DNA from: Rariloculus sp963665575
GTDB taxonomy: Bacteria; Pseudomonadota; Gammaproteobacteria; Steroidobacterales; Rariloculaceae
Length of the DNA: 64,000 nucleotides
Assembly: GCA_963665575.2 (NCBI GenBank)
Contig: CAXXDW010000004.1
Span: 247,517 to 311,516, forward strand
Direction: 5' to 3'
Numbering within the stretch: position 1 is the stretch's first letter; each line of letters starts with the position of its first letter. Below the pieces are notes generated by a model. The model worked only from the letters and a program-made list of their open reading frames with translations. It made no database searches and was not told the origin of the DNA. This document shows positions 46,420-54,946 of the stretch, piece by piece. A program made the position numbers and the translations under genes.

Positions 46420-47094
46420 CTAGCGGCTCGTGTCCTCGGCGGGATTGTAGAAGTGCCGACCCCGCCTGACGCTCACGATCGTTGCGAGCAGTTGCCGATA
46501 GTCCTCCTCGCGGCGGATCGGATCGATGGAAGCGGCGTTGACGATCAGGAGCGGCGCCTCATCGTAATTGTAGAAGAATCTCGCATAGGCTTCGCCCAGA
46601 CGCTCGAGATAAGCGGCATCGATTTTCTGCTCGTACGGCAGGCCGCGGCTCGCGATGCGCCGCAGCAGCACCGGTACGGGCGCCTGCAAGTAGATGACGA
46701 GATCGGGTCTGGGTGCATCGACCTCGAGCATGGTGGCGACCTGCTCGTAGATCGCAAGTTCGCTCGCGTCGAGATTGAGTTCGGCGAAAAGGCGGTCCTT
46801 CTCAAGCAGGAAATCCGCGATGCGTACGGGCGAGAACATGTCCCGTTGGCGGATCTCCTCGACCTGGCGCGCACGCTGCAGCAGGAAGAAGAGCTGCGTC
46901 GGCAAGGCCGCCGCTCGGTTGTTGCGGTAGAAGCGCTCGAGAAACGGATTGTCCTCGGCCCGCTCAAGGATCAATTCGCTCGCAAAACTCTCTGACAGAC
47001 GCTGGGCGAGGCTGGTCTTGCCGACGCCGATCGGCCCTTCCACGACGATGTATCGCGGACTGTCGGTCTGGTTGCTCTGCAGATGAGTGTTCAC
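46420..47094 (-). CDS. deoxynucleoside (deoxyadenosine/deoxyguanosine-type) kinase
   Basis: 224 residues from GTG 47094; an in-frame GTG at 47133 would add 13 residues. The P-loop YIVVEGPIGVGKTSLA lies close to the start, followed by ERAEDNPFLERFY, LFFLLQRARQVEEI, and the lid region with LPYEQKIDAAYLERL. Proteins of this type phosphorylate deoxynucleosides for salvage. In many Gammaproteobacteria the gene lies between folK and panB. Here it follows pcnB directly, and folK is missing from its usual position. Confidence 0.88.
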   Translation of the reverse strand: MNTHLQSNQTDSPRYIVVEGPIGVGKTSLAQRLSESFASELILERAEDNPFLERFYRNNRAAALPTQLFFLLQRARQVEEIRQRDMFSPVRIADFLLEKDRLFAELNLDASELAIYEQVATMLEVDAPRPDLVIYLQAPVPVLLRRIASRGLPYEQKIDAAYLERLGEAYARFFYNYDEAPLLIVNAASIDPIRREEDYRQLLATIVSVRRGRHFYNPAEDTSR

Positions 47095-47145
47095 TGACGG
47101 GATATTCCACGCGCCCGGGCTGCCCGGGTGCACGATCGCGCCATT

Positions 47146-48480
47146 CTACGACCCAGAAGCATCGGCGGACAGCCGCTTGCGCGCCCCGCCTCGCCGGCCA
47201 CCCCGGCGGCGCTTGCCCCGGCGGCGCTTGCCCGCGCTGAAGGCCTGCTCGCGCTCCTCGACCGAGAGCGTCTGCACATGGGTCCACCAGTCTGCGAGCT
47301 CCATTTCAACTTCGCCGCAACGGCTTCGCAACAACAGGAAATCGTACGCGGCACGGAACTGCCGGTGCTGCATCAATCGTGCCGCGCGCGCGCCGCGCCG
47401 GTTATCGAAACGCCGCTGCAGGCCGAAGATCTCCTTCATGGGAACGCCGAAGCGCTTCGGCAACGCCGTACGGTGCTGCTGTTGGGCCGCGATGCCTGCG
47501 CTCGCCTCCGCCGTGGCTTCGTAGTCGCTCGCGCCTGACGCCTTGAGTGCGGCTGCTGACCGGCTGACCGCGGGCCAGAGCAGTATGGCGAAGAGAAACG
47601 CGGGCGTGGTCGGCTTGTCTTCGGCGATTCGCCGATCCGTTCCACCGAGACCGAGTTCGATGAAGCGCCGCACGGCGTCGCCCCCGGCGCCTTCAAGCAA
47701 GGCGTTTGTGGCGGGAAAAAGCTGCCCGAGCAGGCCGAACTCGTCGAGCAACTGGAAACTGCGAACCGCATGGCCGGCCTGGAAGAGCTTGAGCACTTCC
47801 TCGAACAGGCGCGCCGGAGGCACGTCGCCAACGTACCCCCGGAGTCCGGCAATCGGCCCTGCGGTTTCCGGGGCAATGTCGAATCCGAGCTTGGCCGCAA
47901 ATCGCACCACACGGAGCATCCGTACAGGATCTTCCCGGTAGCGGGTATCCGGGTCGCCGATCATTCTGAGCGTCCGGTTCCGGATGTCCTCCAGACCCCT
48001 GGTGTAGTCCACGACGCTGAAGTCGGCGACATTGTAGTAGAGGGCGTTGACCGTGAAATCGCGGCGCCAGATGTCCTCGTCTAGCGTGCCGTAGACGTTG
48101 TCCCGCAGGATCCTGCCGCTGTCGGAATGCTCGCGATCGTCGGCGCCATCGCTCGTCCCGCGGAAGGTCGCAACCTCGATGATCTCGCGGCCGAAGCGTA
48201 CATGCGCGAGACGGAACCGCCGGCCGATCAGCCGGCAGTTCCCGAACAGTTTCCGGACCTGCTGCGGGTGCGCGTCCGTGACGATGTCGAAGTCCTTCGG
48301 GTGCATCCCGAGCAACAGGTCGCGCACGGCGCCACCGACGAGGTAGGCCGCGTATCCCGAGTTCTTCAGGCGGTAAAGGACCTTGAGCGCGCTGTTGGAG
48401 ACGTCGGCGCGACTGACGATGTGTTCGGAGCGTGGGATGATCCTGGGGCCGTGCCCCGGCTTCGGATCCGGCGTGTACAA
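47146..48480 (-). CDS. pcnB: polynucleotide adenylyltransferase PcnB
   Basis: 444 residues. PcnB adds poly(A) to RNA 3' ends and promotes decay. The nucleotidyltransferase core has YLVGGAVRDLLLG and HPKDFDIVTDAHP, with RRFRLAHV and DEDIWRRDFTVNALYYN, and the RNA-binding part continues with GDPDTRYREDPVRMLR. The C-terminal tail is very basic (KRRRGKRRRGGRRG), common in bacterial poly(A) polymerases. The frame starts with a TTG at about 48480. A later ATG is absent from the conserved part, so the true start is uncertain by about 20 residues. Confidence 0.93.
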   Translation of the reverse strand: MYTPDPKPGHGPRIIPRSEHIVSRADVSNSALKVLYRLKNSGYAAYLVGGAVRDLLLGMHPKDFDIVTDAHPQQVRKLFGNCRLIGRRFRLAHVRFGREIIEVATFRGTSDGADDREHSDSGRILRDNVYGTLDEDIWRRDFTVNALYYNVADFSVVDYTRGLEDIRNRTLRMIGDPDTRYREDPVRMLRVVRFAAKLGFDIAPETAGPIAGLRGYVGDVPPARLFEEVLKLFQAGHAVRSFQLLDEFGLLGQLFPATNALLEGAGGDAVRRFIELGLGGTDRRIAEDKPTTPAFLFAILLWPAVSRSAAALKASGASDYEATAEASAGIAAQQQHRTALPKRFGVPMKEIFGLQRRFDNRRGARAARLMQHRQFRAAYDFLLLRSRCGEVEMELADWWTHVQTLSVEEREQAFSAGKRRRGKRRRGGRRGGARKRLSADASGS

Positions 48481-48501
48481 ATGAAGTTCCGGTTCGGCGA
48501 G

Positions 48502-48530
48502 TTTCGCACTGCAACAATCGCCGCTATGAT
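48502..48530 (+). promoter_or_regulatory. putative sigma-70 promoter of tRNA-Glu
   Basis: TATGAT at 48525-48530 matches the -10 consensus at five of six bases. TTTCGC, 17 bases upstream, is a weak -35. A C/G-rich discriminator (CCCGCTCCCC) follows, as in stringently controlled stable-RNA promoters. The tRNA starts 27 bases after the -10. Confidence 0.45.
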
Positions 48531-48556
48531 ACCCGCTCCCCGGTTCCGGGTAGCGC

Positions 48557-48631
48557 GCTCCCTTCGTCTAGCGGTCAGGACGCGGCCCTCTCAAGGCTGA
48601 AACAGGGGTTCGATTCCCCTAGGGAGCGCCA
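48557..48631 (+). tRNA. tRNA-Glu (anticodon CTC)
   Basis: A full cloverleaf can be drawn. The acceptor GCTCCCT pairs with AGGGAGC. The D-arm includes GCGGTCAGG. The anticodon stem CGGCC/GGCTG, with one G-U pair, encloses CTCTCAA with anticodon CTC at 48590-48592. The T-arm is AGGGGTTCGATTCCCCT. A G discriminator and encoded CCA finish at 48631. It reads GAG codons. The 3' end of this type of tRNA is a common integration site, and recombinase genes follow 1.3 kb downstream. Confidence 0.96.
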
Positions 48632-48923
48632 CAAGTAATTACAAATCAATAGCTTAATAGAGCAAAAAGAATTTTCCCAACGTTTTTTCCAACAACTTGC
48701 TTATAGCGTGCGGCGACTCTCATGCTGCACATTGCATAGTTGCATGTGTCTGACGCATTTCTTAGAAGCGTGCGCCGTAGGACGATTTTCGTTCGGCCGA
48801 ATTATTCGGGGGCGTGAAACGGTCCCCGACCGGCTCCATTTCCTCGCTCGGCCAAAGACTGACTTCACCGGGAAACCGGGGTATGCTGGCACGATAAGTC
48901 ACTCTATCGAGTCGGTAAGGGCC

Positions 48924-49544
48924 GTGGCCAGCGCACAACACCGAATACAAGACCGTGATGTCCCGGCAACCGCGGAGTTGCTGGTCCGTCTCCAACCCGC
49001 GCTCTGCCCGACCGAGGATCAATTCTATGAGTTCTGCCGTATCAACAGGGAGTTGCGTATCGAGCGGAATGCCGAAGGAGGGGTGGCCGTCATGGGGCCG
49101 GCAGGATGGGAAACCGCCGAGAAAAACGCCGAGATCACGTTTCAGCTAAAGGGTTGGGCTACAAGGGACGGCACAGGCCGGGCGGTGGATTCTTCCGCTG
49201 GGTACCTGCTTCCCAATGGAGCGATACGCTCTCCGGACGCGTCCTGGGTGAGAAACGAACGCCTGGCGTCCGTCACCCCCGAGCAGCGGTCGAGATTTCT
49301 TCCGCTTTGTCCCGATTTCGTGATCGAACTGCGATCACCGACGGATCGGCTCGCCATGCTGCAGGACAAGATGGCCGAATACATGGCCAACGGTACGGAA
49401 CTCGGCTGGTTGATCGACCCGCTGAATCGGCAAGTGTTCGTGTACCGTCCCGGACTGGACGTTGAAACGCTGGACGCGCCGGACAGTGTTTCGGCCCATT
49501 CGGTGTTGGAGGGATTCCGGTTACATATGGGGGAAGTCTGGTAG
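48924..49544 (+). CDS. Uma2-family (DUF820) restriction endonuclease-like protein
   Basis: 206 residues from GTG 48924. The PD-(D/E)XK-like core is present: AIRSPDASWV supplies the first acidic residue, and CPDFVIELRSPTDRLAMLQDKMAEYM supplies the second acidic/ExR-like pair. GWLIDPLNRQVFVYRPG closes the fold. Uma2 proteins resemble restriction endonucleases, but biochemical roles are largely unknown. A longer frame from GTG 48708 has no family similarity in the extension. It is the first gene after tRNA-Glu and may belong to the integrated element. Confidence 0.82.
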   Translation: MASAQHRIQDRDVPATAELLVRLQPALCPTEDQFYEFCRINRELRIERNAEGGVAVMGPAGWETAEKNAEITFQLKGWATRDGTGRAVDSSAGYLLPNGAIRSPDASWVRNERLASVTPEQRSRFLPLCPDFVIELRSPTDRLAMLQDKMAEYMANGTELGWLIDPLNRQVFVYRPGLDVETLDAPDSVSAHSVLEGFRLHMGEVW

Positions 49545-49916
49545 CGTTCCAAGATGGGGGTGCGGCTGAACCACCCGTCCCGAACGCCACGCACCGAACC
49601 ACCGCACAGGCCGTGCGCGAGATCGCCGCGGCGGCTCCCTCCGGTTCCGATTCCGGAACCGTTCTCCCCGACGTTGGGTACCCTGGTTCGGGTCTTCTCT
49701 ACGCCCTCCGGCGGCTCGGCTCTCACACCCGACGCATCGTTGATGCCCTTCCCGCCAGCGTCCGTCAGCTCGCGGAAGGGATACAAGTCACGTATTTTCA
49801 GTGACTTACGGCTCGAACGATCCTGGCCGCTCGCCCGGCTTCCTTTTAGAAACGCCGCCGCGGCTGCTTCCTGTACTCCACCCCAGCCGCGCGGCCCGAC
49901 AAAGGAGCCGCAATCC
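49545..49916. other. no supported gene; region with two hairpins before the integrase
   Basis: 372 bases without a recognisable gene. A perfect eight-base stem (CGGTTCCG, loop ATTC, CGGAACCG) lies at 49642-49661 and could terminate the Uma2 transcript, although no T-run follows. AAGTCAC and GTGACTT (49785-49791 and 49801-49807) form another dyad 110 bases before the first recombinase gene, a possible regulator or recombinase binding site. AAAGGAG near 49901 is the ribosome site of the recombinase. Confidence 0.45.
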
Positions 49917-51107
49917 ATGACCGACCGTTCTAAATCCACCTTCGCCCGACGCGTACGCGCCGCCAAGCCCACAGACAAACGACACGACGTTCCCGACGAC
50001 GTGATCAAGGGCCTGTCCCTGCGCGTGTATCCGAGCGGTTCACGTACGTATTGTCTCACCCGAATGGTGCGTGGCCGCACTCGCTACGCCACCATCGGCA
50101 ACGCCAATTCACTGACCGTGCCCCAGGCGCGCAGAGAAGCCCGCCGTCTGATTGCCAGCTACATAGAACCCGTGAGAGACGGCAGCGGACCGAAAACGCC
50201 GGGCCGCCCGATGACCGCCTTCGCCGAGGAATTCCTCGACCGCCAAGCCCACCGCTGGAAACCCCGCACCCGGGACACCAACGCCCGCATTGTGCGAAAG
50301 GACATCCTGCCCACGTTCGGCCACCTGACCGTGGACGCCATCACGGCCGAACAGGTCCGCGACTGGTTTGCCTCGATGGCTAACAGGCCCGGCGTCGCCA
50401 ACCGCTCCATGCCGGTGCTGTCCATGATGATGAAGATGGCGGAACCTTGGGGCTACCGCGTCCACAACTCCAATCCCTGCAGGAACACCCGGCGCTACAA
50501 GATGAAACCGATGGAGCGGTTCCTGACGGGAAAGGAAATGGCCCGACTCAACGCCGTGCTGACCCGAGACGAGTTCTGGTGCCCGAACGTCGTCGCCATG
50601 ATCCGCCTCCTGATGTTGACCGGCTGCCGTTTCGGAGAAATTGCCTCGCTGCAATGGGAGTGGATCAAGGGCAAGCGCATCTTTCTCCCCGACTCCAAGT
50701 CCGGCCCGCGCACGGTCTGGCTGTCCAGCCCCGCGCGGGCGGTCATCGACGCCATCCCGAGATACAGTGAGGATTGCCGGTATCTCTTCCCCGCCCGCCC
50801 GCCGACGCGACCCATCGACAACATCGCGTTCCACTGGGACCGCATCCGCAAAGAGGCGGGACTGCCCGGCGTGCGGCTCCATGACCTGCGCCACGCCTGG
50901 GCTTCGCTCGCGGCCATGAACGGCGTGGACATGGTCACCATCGCCAAGCTGCTCGGCCATGCGCTGGTCGAGACGACGGAACGGTACACGCATCTGTCCG
51001 ACCAGTCCGTCACCGATGCCGCCGACCGGGTTTCGGCACGCATTGGCGCGGCGCTTTCCGGAAGTGCAGGAATCCAGAAGGAAGGGTCTGGCAATGCCCA
51101 GGGTTAA
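49917..51107 (+). CDS. tyrosine recombinase/phage-type integrase 1
   Basis: 396 residues from ATG 49917, with AAAGGAG about nine bases upstream. The N-terminal DUF4102-like arm-binding part has VIKGLSLRVYPSGSRTYCL. The core-binding domain follows (~100-200). The catalytic domain has LTGCRFGEIASLQW (first Arg), LHDLRHAWAS (HxxR), and LGHALVETTERYTHL (His and the Tyr nucleophile). It probably moves the element next to tRNA-Glu. It overlaps the second integrase by 14 bases. Tandem integrases suggest either a two-recombinase element or two merged elements. Confidence 0.93.
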   Translation: MTDRSKSTFARRVRAAKPTDKRHDVPDDVIKGLSLRVYPSGSRTYCLTRMVRGRTRYATIGNANSLTVPQARREARRLIASYIEPVRDGSGPKTPGRPMTAFAEEFLDRQAHRWKPRTRDTNARIVRKDILPTFGHLTVDAITAEQVRDWFASMANRPGVANRSMPVLSMMMKMAEPWGYRVHNSNPCRNTRRYKMKPMERFLTGKEMARLNAVLTRDEFWCPNVVAMIRLLMLTGCRFGEIASLQWEWIKGKRIFLPDSKSGPRTVWLSSPARAVIDAIPRYSEDCRYLFPARPPTRPIDNIAFHWDRIRKEAGLPGVRLHDLRHAWASLAAMNGVDMVTIAKLLGHALVETTERYTHLSDQSVTDAADRVSARIGAALSGSAGIQKEGSGNAQG

Positions 51108-52254
51108 TCTCACCCCGCGCCTGGCTAGCGAAACAAAGCCGCAGACCAAGGACACGATTCTGTTCGACAAGACGCTGCCCGGCTTCGGGTTGCGCATCCA
51201 CCCGTCGGGCCGCAAAGTCTGGATCCTGCAGGCTCGCATTGAAGGCCGGAGCCGCCGCATCGTCATTGCCGGTTACACGGAGATGAAACTTACCGAAGCC
51301 CGCCGCCGTGCACGCGAACTGCTCGCGCGCATCCGTGCGGGACAGAACCCCGCCGAGGACATCCAGAGGGAAAAGCAAACGCCGACATTCCGGGCATTCG
51401 CCGAGGAATATCTCAGGCGCTGCGATCCGCTGTGGAAGCCCTCCGGGCGTAAGACGGTCCGTATCTATCTCAAGGCCCGCATCCTGCCCGCCTTCGGCAA
51501 GATGCCTCTGGACCGCATCGGCCCCGAGGACGTGGCCACGTGGTTCGACGCAGCCAGCAGGGACTGGCCCGGCGCGGCCAACCGCGCGTTTGAGATCCTG
51601 CGCGCTATGATGTTCCGGGCCGAGGAATGGGGGATGCGCGAGCGCGGCACGAACCCGTGTGTCGGAATCGCGAAGAATCCAAGGAAGAGGGTTGCCCGAT
51701 TTCTCGACAGGGACGAATTGGCGCGCCTCGGGCGCGCGCTCGACGATCACCAAGCCCGCTGGCCCGACGCCGTCGCCGCGATCCGTTTGCTGGCGCTCAC
51801 CGGCTGCCGCCGCAGCGAAGTGCTCAATCTGCATTGGCGTAACGTCACCGCGGTGGCGTTCAATCTTGATGACTCGAAGACCGGCCCCCGCGCCGTGCCG
51901 ATCGGCACGGCAGCGCGCATTGTCATCGTCGCGCTGCCAGGTCCCCGTGACCCGGACGCCTTTCTGTTTCCCCGCTTCGCCGGCATCAAGGATCCGCACC
52001 GGTTCATCACCTGTTGGCACGCTGTTCGCGAGAAGGCCGCGCTCGGCAAGCTGCGCCTCCACGACCTTCGCCATACCGCTGCCAGTCAGGCCATCATGTC
52101 GGGAGAAAACCTGCCGCTCGTCGGCAAGCTGCTCGGGCATCGACGGCACCGAACCACGGCTGGCTACGCCCACTTGGCTGACTCACACTTGGTCGAGACG
52201 GCTGACCAGATCGGCAGAATCATCGCGAAGGCAATGAAAGGCCTGAACAGATGA
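51094..52254 (+). CDS. tyrosine recombinase/phage-type integrase 2
   Basis: 386 residues from ATG 51094, with GAAGGAAGGG upstream inside the end of integrase 1. The N-terminal arm-type domain has TLPGFGLRIHPSGRKVWI. The catalytic set is LTGCRRSEVLNLHW, LHDLRHTAASQ, and LGHRRHRTTAGYAHL, all present. It is related to but distinct from integrase 1, since the inter-motif segments differ clearly. The 14-base overlap implies co-translation. It may act with integrase 1 as a pair. Confidence 0.93.
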   Translation: MPRVNLTPRLASETKPQTKDTILFDKTLPGFGLRIHPSGRKVWILQARIEGRSRRIVIAGYTEMKLTEARRRARELLARIRAGQNPAEDIQREKQTPTFRAFAEEYLRRCDPLWKPSGRKTVRIYLKARILPAFGKMPLDRIGPEDVATWFDAASRDWPGAANRAFEILRAMMFRAEEWGMRERGTNPCVGIAKNPRKRVARFLDRDELARLGRALDDHQARWPDAVAAIRLLALTGCRRSEVLNLHWRNVTAVAFNLDDSKTGPRAVPIGTAARIVIVALPGPRDPDAFLFPRFAGIKDPHRFITCWHAVREKAALGKLRLHDLRHTAASQAIMSGENLPLVGKLLGHRRHRTTAGYAHLADSHLVETADQIGRIIAKAMKGLNR

Positions 52255-52497
52255 TGATTGGCCCGACCCTCGCGGACGATTCATGGTGAAGGCCGCCTCA
52301 TGCCTACAGCGAACCAGAGTCGTTGAACACCCCGACTGTGGAACCTTGTTACTCTTAGTCACCGGCCCCCGACCGCTAATCGAGGTGCAGCAAGCGTATC
52401 ATCGCGCAGGCGAGCCCATGGCGTGCGCCACGGGACCCAACAAGAGAGGCCTCCGGAAACCTCGGGTCGGCTCAGTTCAAGCCAAGCGAGAAAAGAA

Positions 52498-53019
52498 GTG
52501 CGCACATCTCTCATCTATCATGGACCCATAACCGCCGCTGGTGCTCGAAATGCCGAAGTTTTGCTGACAGATGCATTTAAGAACAACATAACTGACGTCA
52601 CTCTACATATATGTAGCAAGGGAGGCGATGTAAGCGCTGGCGTTGGCCTATACAACTTCGTCAAAATGATACCTATCGACGTAGATACGCATTGTTTTGG
52701 ACTATGCGGGTCGATCGCTGTCAGCGTTTTTTTGGCAGGGAGAAAACGATCCACGGTGCCGGCTTCTAGGTTTGTATTACACGCAGCCAGCCATACCGAT
52801 GGTCCCAAGAAGGGTGAAGTCTCTGAGGACACCATCCTGCTTTCACAGATTGTCCGAGAAAACCTGACTTGGGACTCAAAAAATGAAAAGTTCTACTTCG
52901 GATCCACGGTAGAAAAAAATATCCCTCTGACAGTTGCAATGCAGCTTGGAATTGTGCACGAAATAAAGCCGTATGATATAAAGGAGAGCGACGAAATCAT
53001 AAATGTTTCCATACCTTAA
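52498..53019 (+). CDS. ClpP-like serine protease of an AT-richer segment
   Basis: 173 residues from GTG 52498 (purine-rich GAGAAAAGAA just before); in-frame codons extend left but are not conserved. The ClpP/crotonase core is clear: LHICSKGGDVSAGVGLYNFV, then CFGLCGSIAVSVFLAG with the probable nucleophile Ser, then RFVLHAASH with the His. The usual third residue (Asp in ERDxxMTAxEA) is replaced in VEKNIPLTVAMQLGIV, where it appears as Asn. Base composition is visibly lower in GC than neighbours, and the codon use differs, indicating recent transfer. It ends exactly at the left edge of an IS1380 element. No Clp ATPase partner is nearby. Confidence 0.78.
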   Translation: MRTSLIYHGPITAAGARNAEVLLTDAFKNNITDVTLHICSKGGDVSAGVGLYNFVKMIPIDVDTHCFGLCGSIAVSVFLAGRKRSTVPASRFVLHAASHTDGPKKGEVSEDTILLSQIVRENLTWDSKNEKFYFGSTVEKNIPLTVAMQLGIVHEIKPYDIKESDEIINVSIP

Positions 53020-54525
53020 CCCCAATGTTGCAAAAATTCGTGGCTGACGCGGTGCCGAGGTAAGGCGAGATGGGCGTCACTGCTGGTATTGTTGAGTTTG
53101 CAGACTTTGACAATGCCGAGCAGGAGGGGCCACATCTCGTGAGGTTAAGGAAAGCAGATTTGAAGCGGCGAATCAATGGTCAGTTGACGCTGCGCTACGA
53201 GGCCCGTGGGCTGACGTCGTTTTCGGGTCTTGAACTGGTCGGACGGTTTATTCGGCAACTGGATCTCCTCGGGAGTTTGCGGCGTGTTGGCCATGCGCTG
53301 CCGCACAGCGATTTCGGCGGGGAGCGGCTGTCGCTGCTGGTGCTGGCGATGCTGATTGCGGGTGCTCGGCGAGTGCGTCACGTGAGTTATTTGGATGGCG
53401 ATCCGCTGGTGGAGCGGTTGTGCGGTCTGGGTCGGTTGCCGAGCTTGCACACCTTGGGGCGCTGGCTGCGCGGTTTCGATGCCGGCGGGGTGAAGGCGCT
53501 GCTCGAGGTCAACGAACGCCTGGTCGGGGACGTGATCGAACGCAGCGGCTTGCGGCGATTGACGCTGGACGTGGACGGCTCGGTGGTGTCGACGGGGTTG
53601 AAGGTCGAGGGCGCGCGGCGGGGCTTCAACCCGCATCGTCGCAAGGTGCCGAGCTATTACCCGATCACGGCGTACGAGGCGAACACCGGTCAGGTGCTAC
53701 GGGTCGGCAACCGGGCGGGCAACGTGCATGACGGCAAGGCCTCGGCGAGCTTTCTGGACGAACTGTTCGATCAGCTCGATGCGACGCTTGAGCGGCGGCC
53801 GGTGCTGGAAATGCGCATGGATGGGGCGTTTTTCCGCGAGGACGTGATCGATGTGCTGGACGCCGAAGGGGTGCAGTACGCGATCAAGGTGCCGTTTTAT
53901 CGATGGCTGGGACTGAAGGAACGGATCGCCGAGTGCCGGTATTGGGAGCCGGTGGACGCGTCGGTGGAATGTTTCGAGCGGTGGCTTCCCGTGCCGGCCT
54001 GGTCGCGCCGGATGCGCGTCGTGGTCTACCGCAAGCGCGTGCGTCACCGGACCGCGAAGAACTATCAGCTCGATCTGTTCGATCCCGACGACGGCTACTT
54101 CGAGTACTCGGCCGTCGTCACCAACAAGGAGGTGACCGGGCGCACGCTATGGTTCTTCATGTGCGGGCGCGGCACCCACGAGAAGGTCTATGGCGAGCTC
54201 AAGGGCGGGTTCGCGTTCGACTGCGTGCCGACCCAGCGCTATGCGGCCAACAGCGCCTGGCAGGTGTTCAGCGTCATCGCATTCAACCTCATGCGCGCCT
54301 TGCAGGCCGGTACCTCGGAACGGCGATCCATGAATCGGAAACGACGAACGATCCAGCCGTTTCAGACCATACAGACCCTGCGGTATCGATTTATCAATCG
54401 GGCCGGCCTGTTGGTTCAGCCCAATGGCCGCCAAATACTCGATGTGGGCAACAATCCGATGGTTCGGAAGCGATTCCAGGCCATCGAAAACGCACTCTCA
54501 AGCTGAAATTTCTGCAACATCAAGG
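53020..54525 (+). mobile_element. IS1380-family insertion sequence
   Basis: Terminal inverted repeats bracket a single transposase. The left end starts CCCCAATGTTGCAAAAATTC (53020). The right end, on the minus strand, starts CCTTGATGTTGCAGAAATTT (54525). They share ATGTTGCA and most flanking positions. Flanks are TTAA on the left and CTAA on the right, so a four-base target duplication may have mutated or was not exact. The left end touches the stop codon of the ClpP-like gene. Confidence 0.85.
53070..54506 (+). CDS. IS1380-family transposase
   Basis: 478 residues with AAGGCGAG upstream. The DDE-type catalytic fold of the IS1380 group is visible: LTLDVDGSVVSTGLKVEGA with the first Asp, LEMRMDGAFFREDVIDVL with the second, and KVYGELKGGFAFDCVPTQ with the Glu. 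The C-terminus (AANSAWQVFSVIAFNLMRAL) is family-typical. The gene is intact and the IS appears complete, so it may still be active. It lies between the ClpP-like gene and the decayed copy of the giant protein gene. Confidence 0.93.
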   Translation: MGVTAGIVEFADFDNAEQEGPHLVRLRKADLKRRINGQLTLRYEARGLTSFSGLELVGRFIRQLDLLGSLRRVGHALPHSDFGGERLSLLVLAMLIAGARRVRHVSYLDGDPLVERLCGLGRLPSLHTLGRWLRGFDAGGVKALLEVNERLVGDVIERSGLRRLTLDVDGSVVSTGLKVEGARRGFNPHRRKVPSYYPITAYEANTGQVLRVGNRAGNVHDGKASASFLDELFDQLDATLERRPVLEMRMDGAFFREDVIDVLDAEGVQYAIKVPFYRWLGLKERIAECRYWEPVDASVECFERWLPVPAWSRRMRVVVYRKRVRHRTAKNYQLDLFDPDDGYFEYSAVVTNKEVTGRTLWFFMCGRGTHEKVYGELKGGFAFDCVPTQRYAANSAWQVFSVIAFNLMRALQAGTSERRSMNRKRRTIQPFQTIQTLRYRFINRAGLLVQPNGRQILDVGNNPMVRKRFQAIENALSS

Positions 54526-54946
54526 CTAATTACAGGAGGGTCGGCTCCCGCATTGCCCTTTTCGAGGCCTGCTCAGCGTTCACTCTCGTTCCGGCCTGCA
54601 CGGTCGCTGAACTGCTCAATGCAGCCCTTTGTCACCGAAGTGCTTCAGACCATGTCGTTACCTCCATGACCCGCTTCGGCTGCTACCAACCGAATGCGAC
54701 AATTGTCGGGTGGGATTTGCACCCACTAGGAAAACGCGCCTTTCCACGGCGCACTGCAATATCCGGGCTAGTCGCAGCGCTCATTGGAGCGGACGCTCGG
54801 CACCGGTTGGTTGGCTCAGGCGGCGAGTGGTCTCATTTGATACTCCCAAATGGGACTCAGTCGAACACCGAATGTCGCAGGCGAGACGTTGGCAAGCTTT
54901 GCTCTTTTCGTCTCAAATTGGACCCGAGTCGTGTAAGTTATTGTTT
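54526..54946. other. no supported gene; decayed DNA right of the IS
   Basis: 421 bases between the IS right end and the orphan fragment. Open frames here are short and without motifs. A small dyad, GCGC around CTTTCCACG with GCGC (near 54737-54753), lies in a stretch that looks like a repeat remnant. The rest resembles neither the peptidase-like end of the giant gene nor any gene I recognise. Confidence 0.45.

Noticed and set aside
49613..49804. 63-residue frame between Uma2 and the integrase
   Set aside because: No motif, no ribosome site and overlap with two hairpins; likely non-coding.
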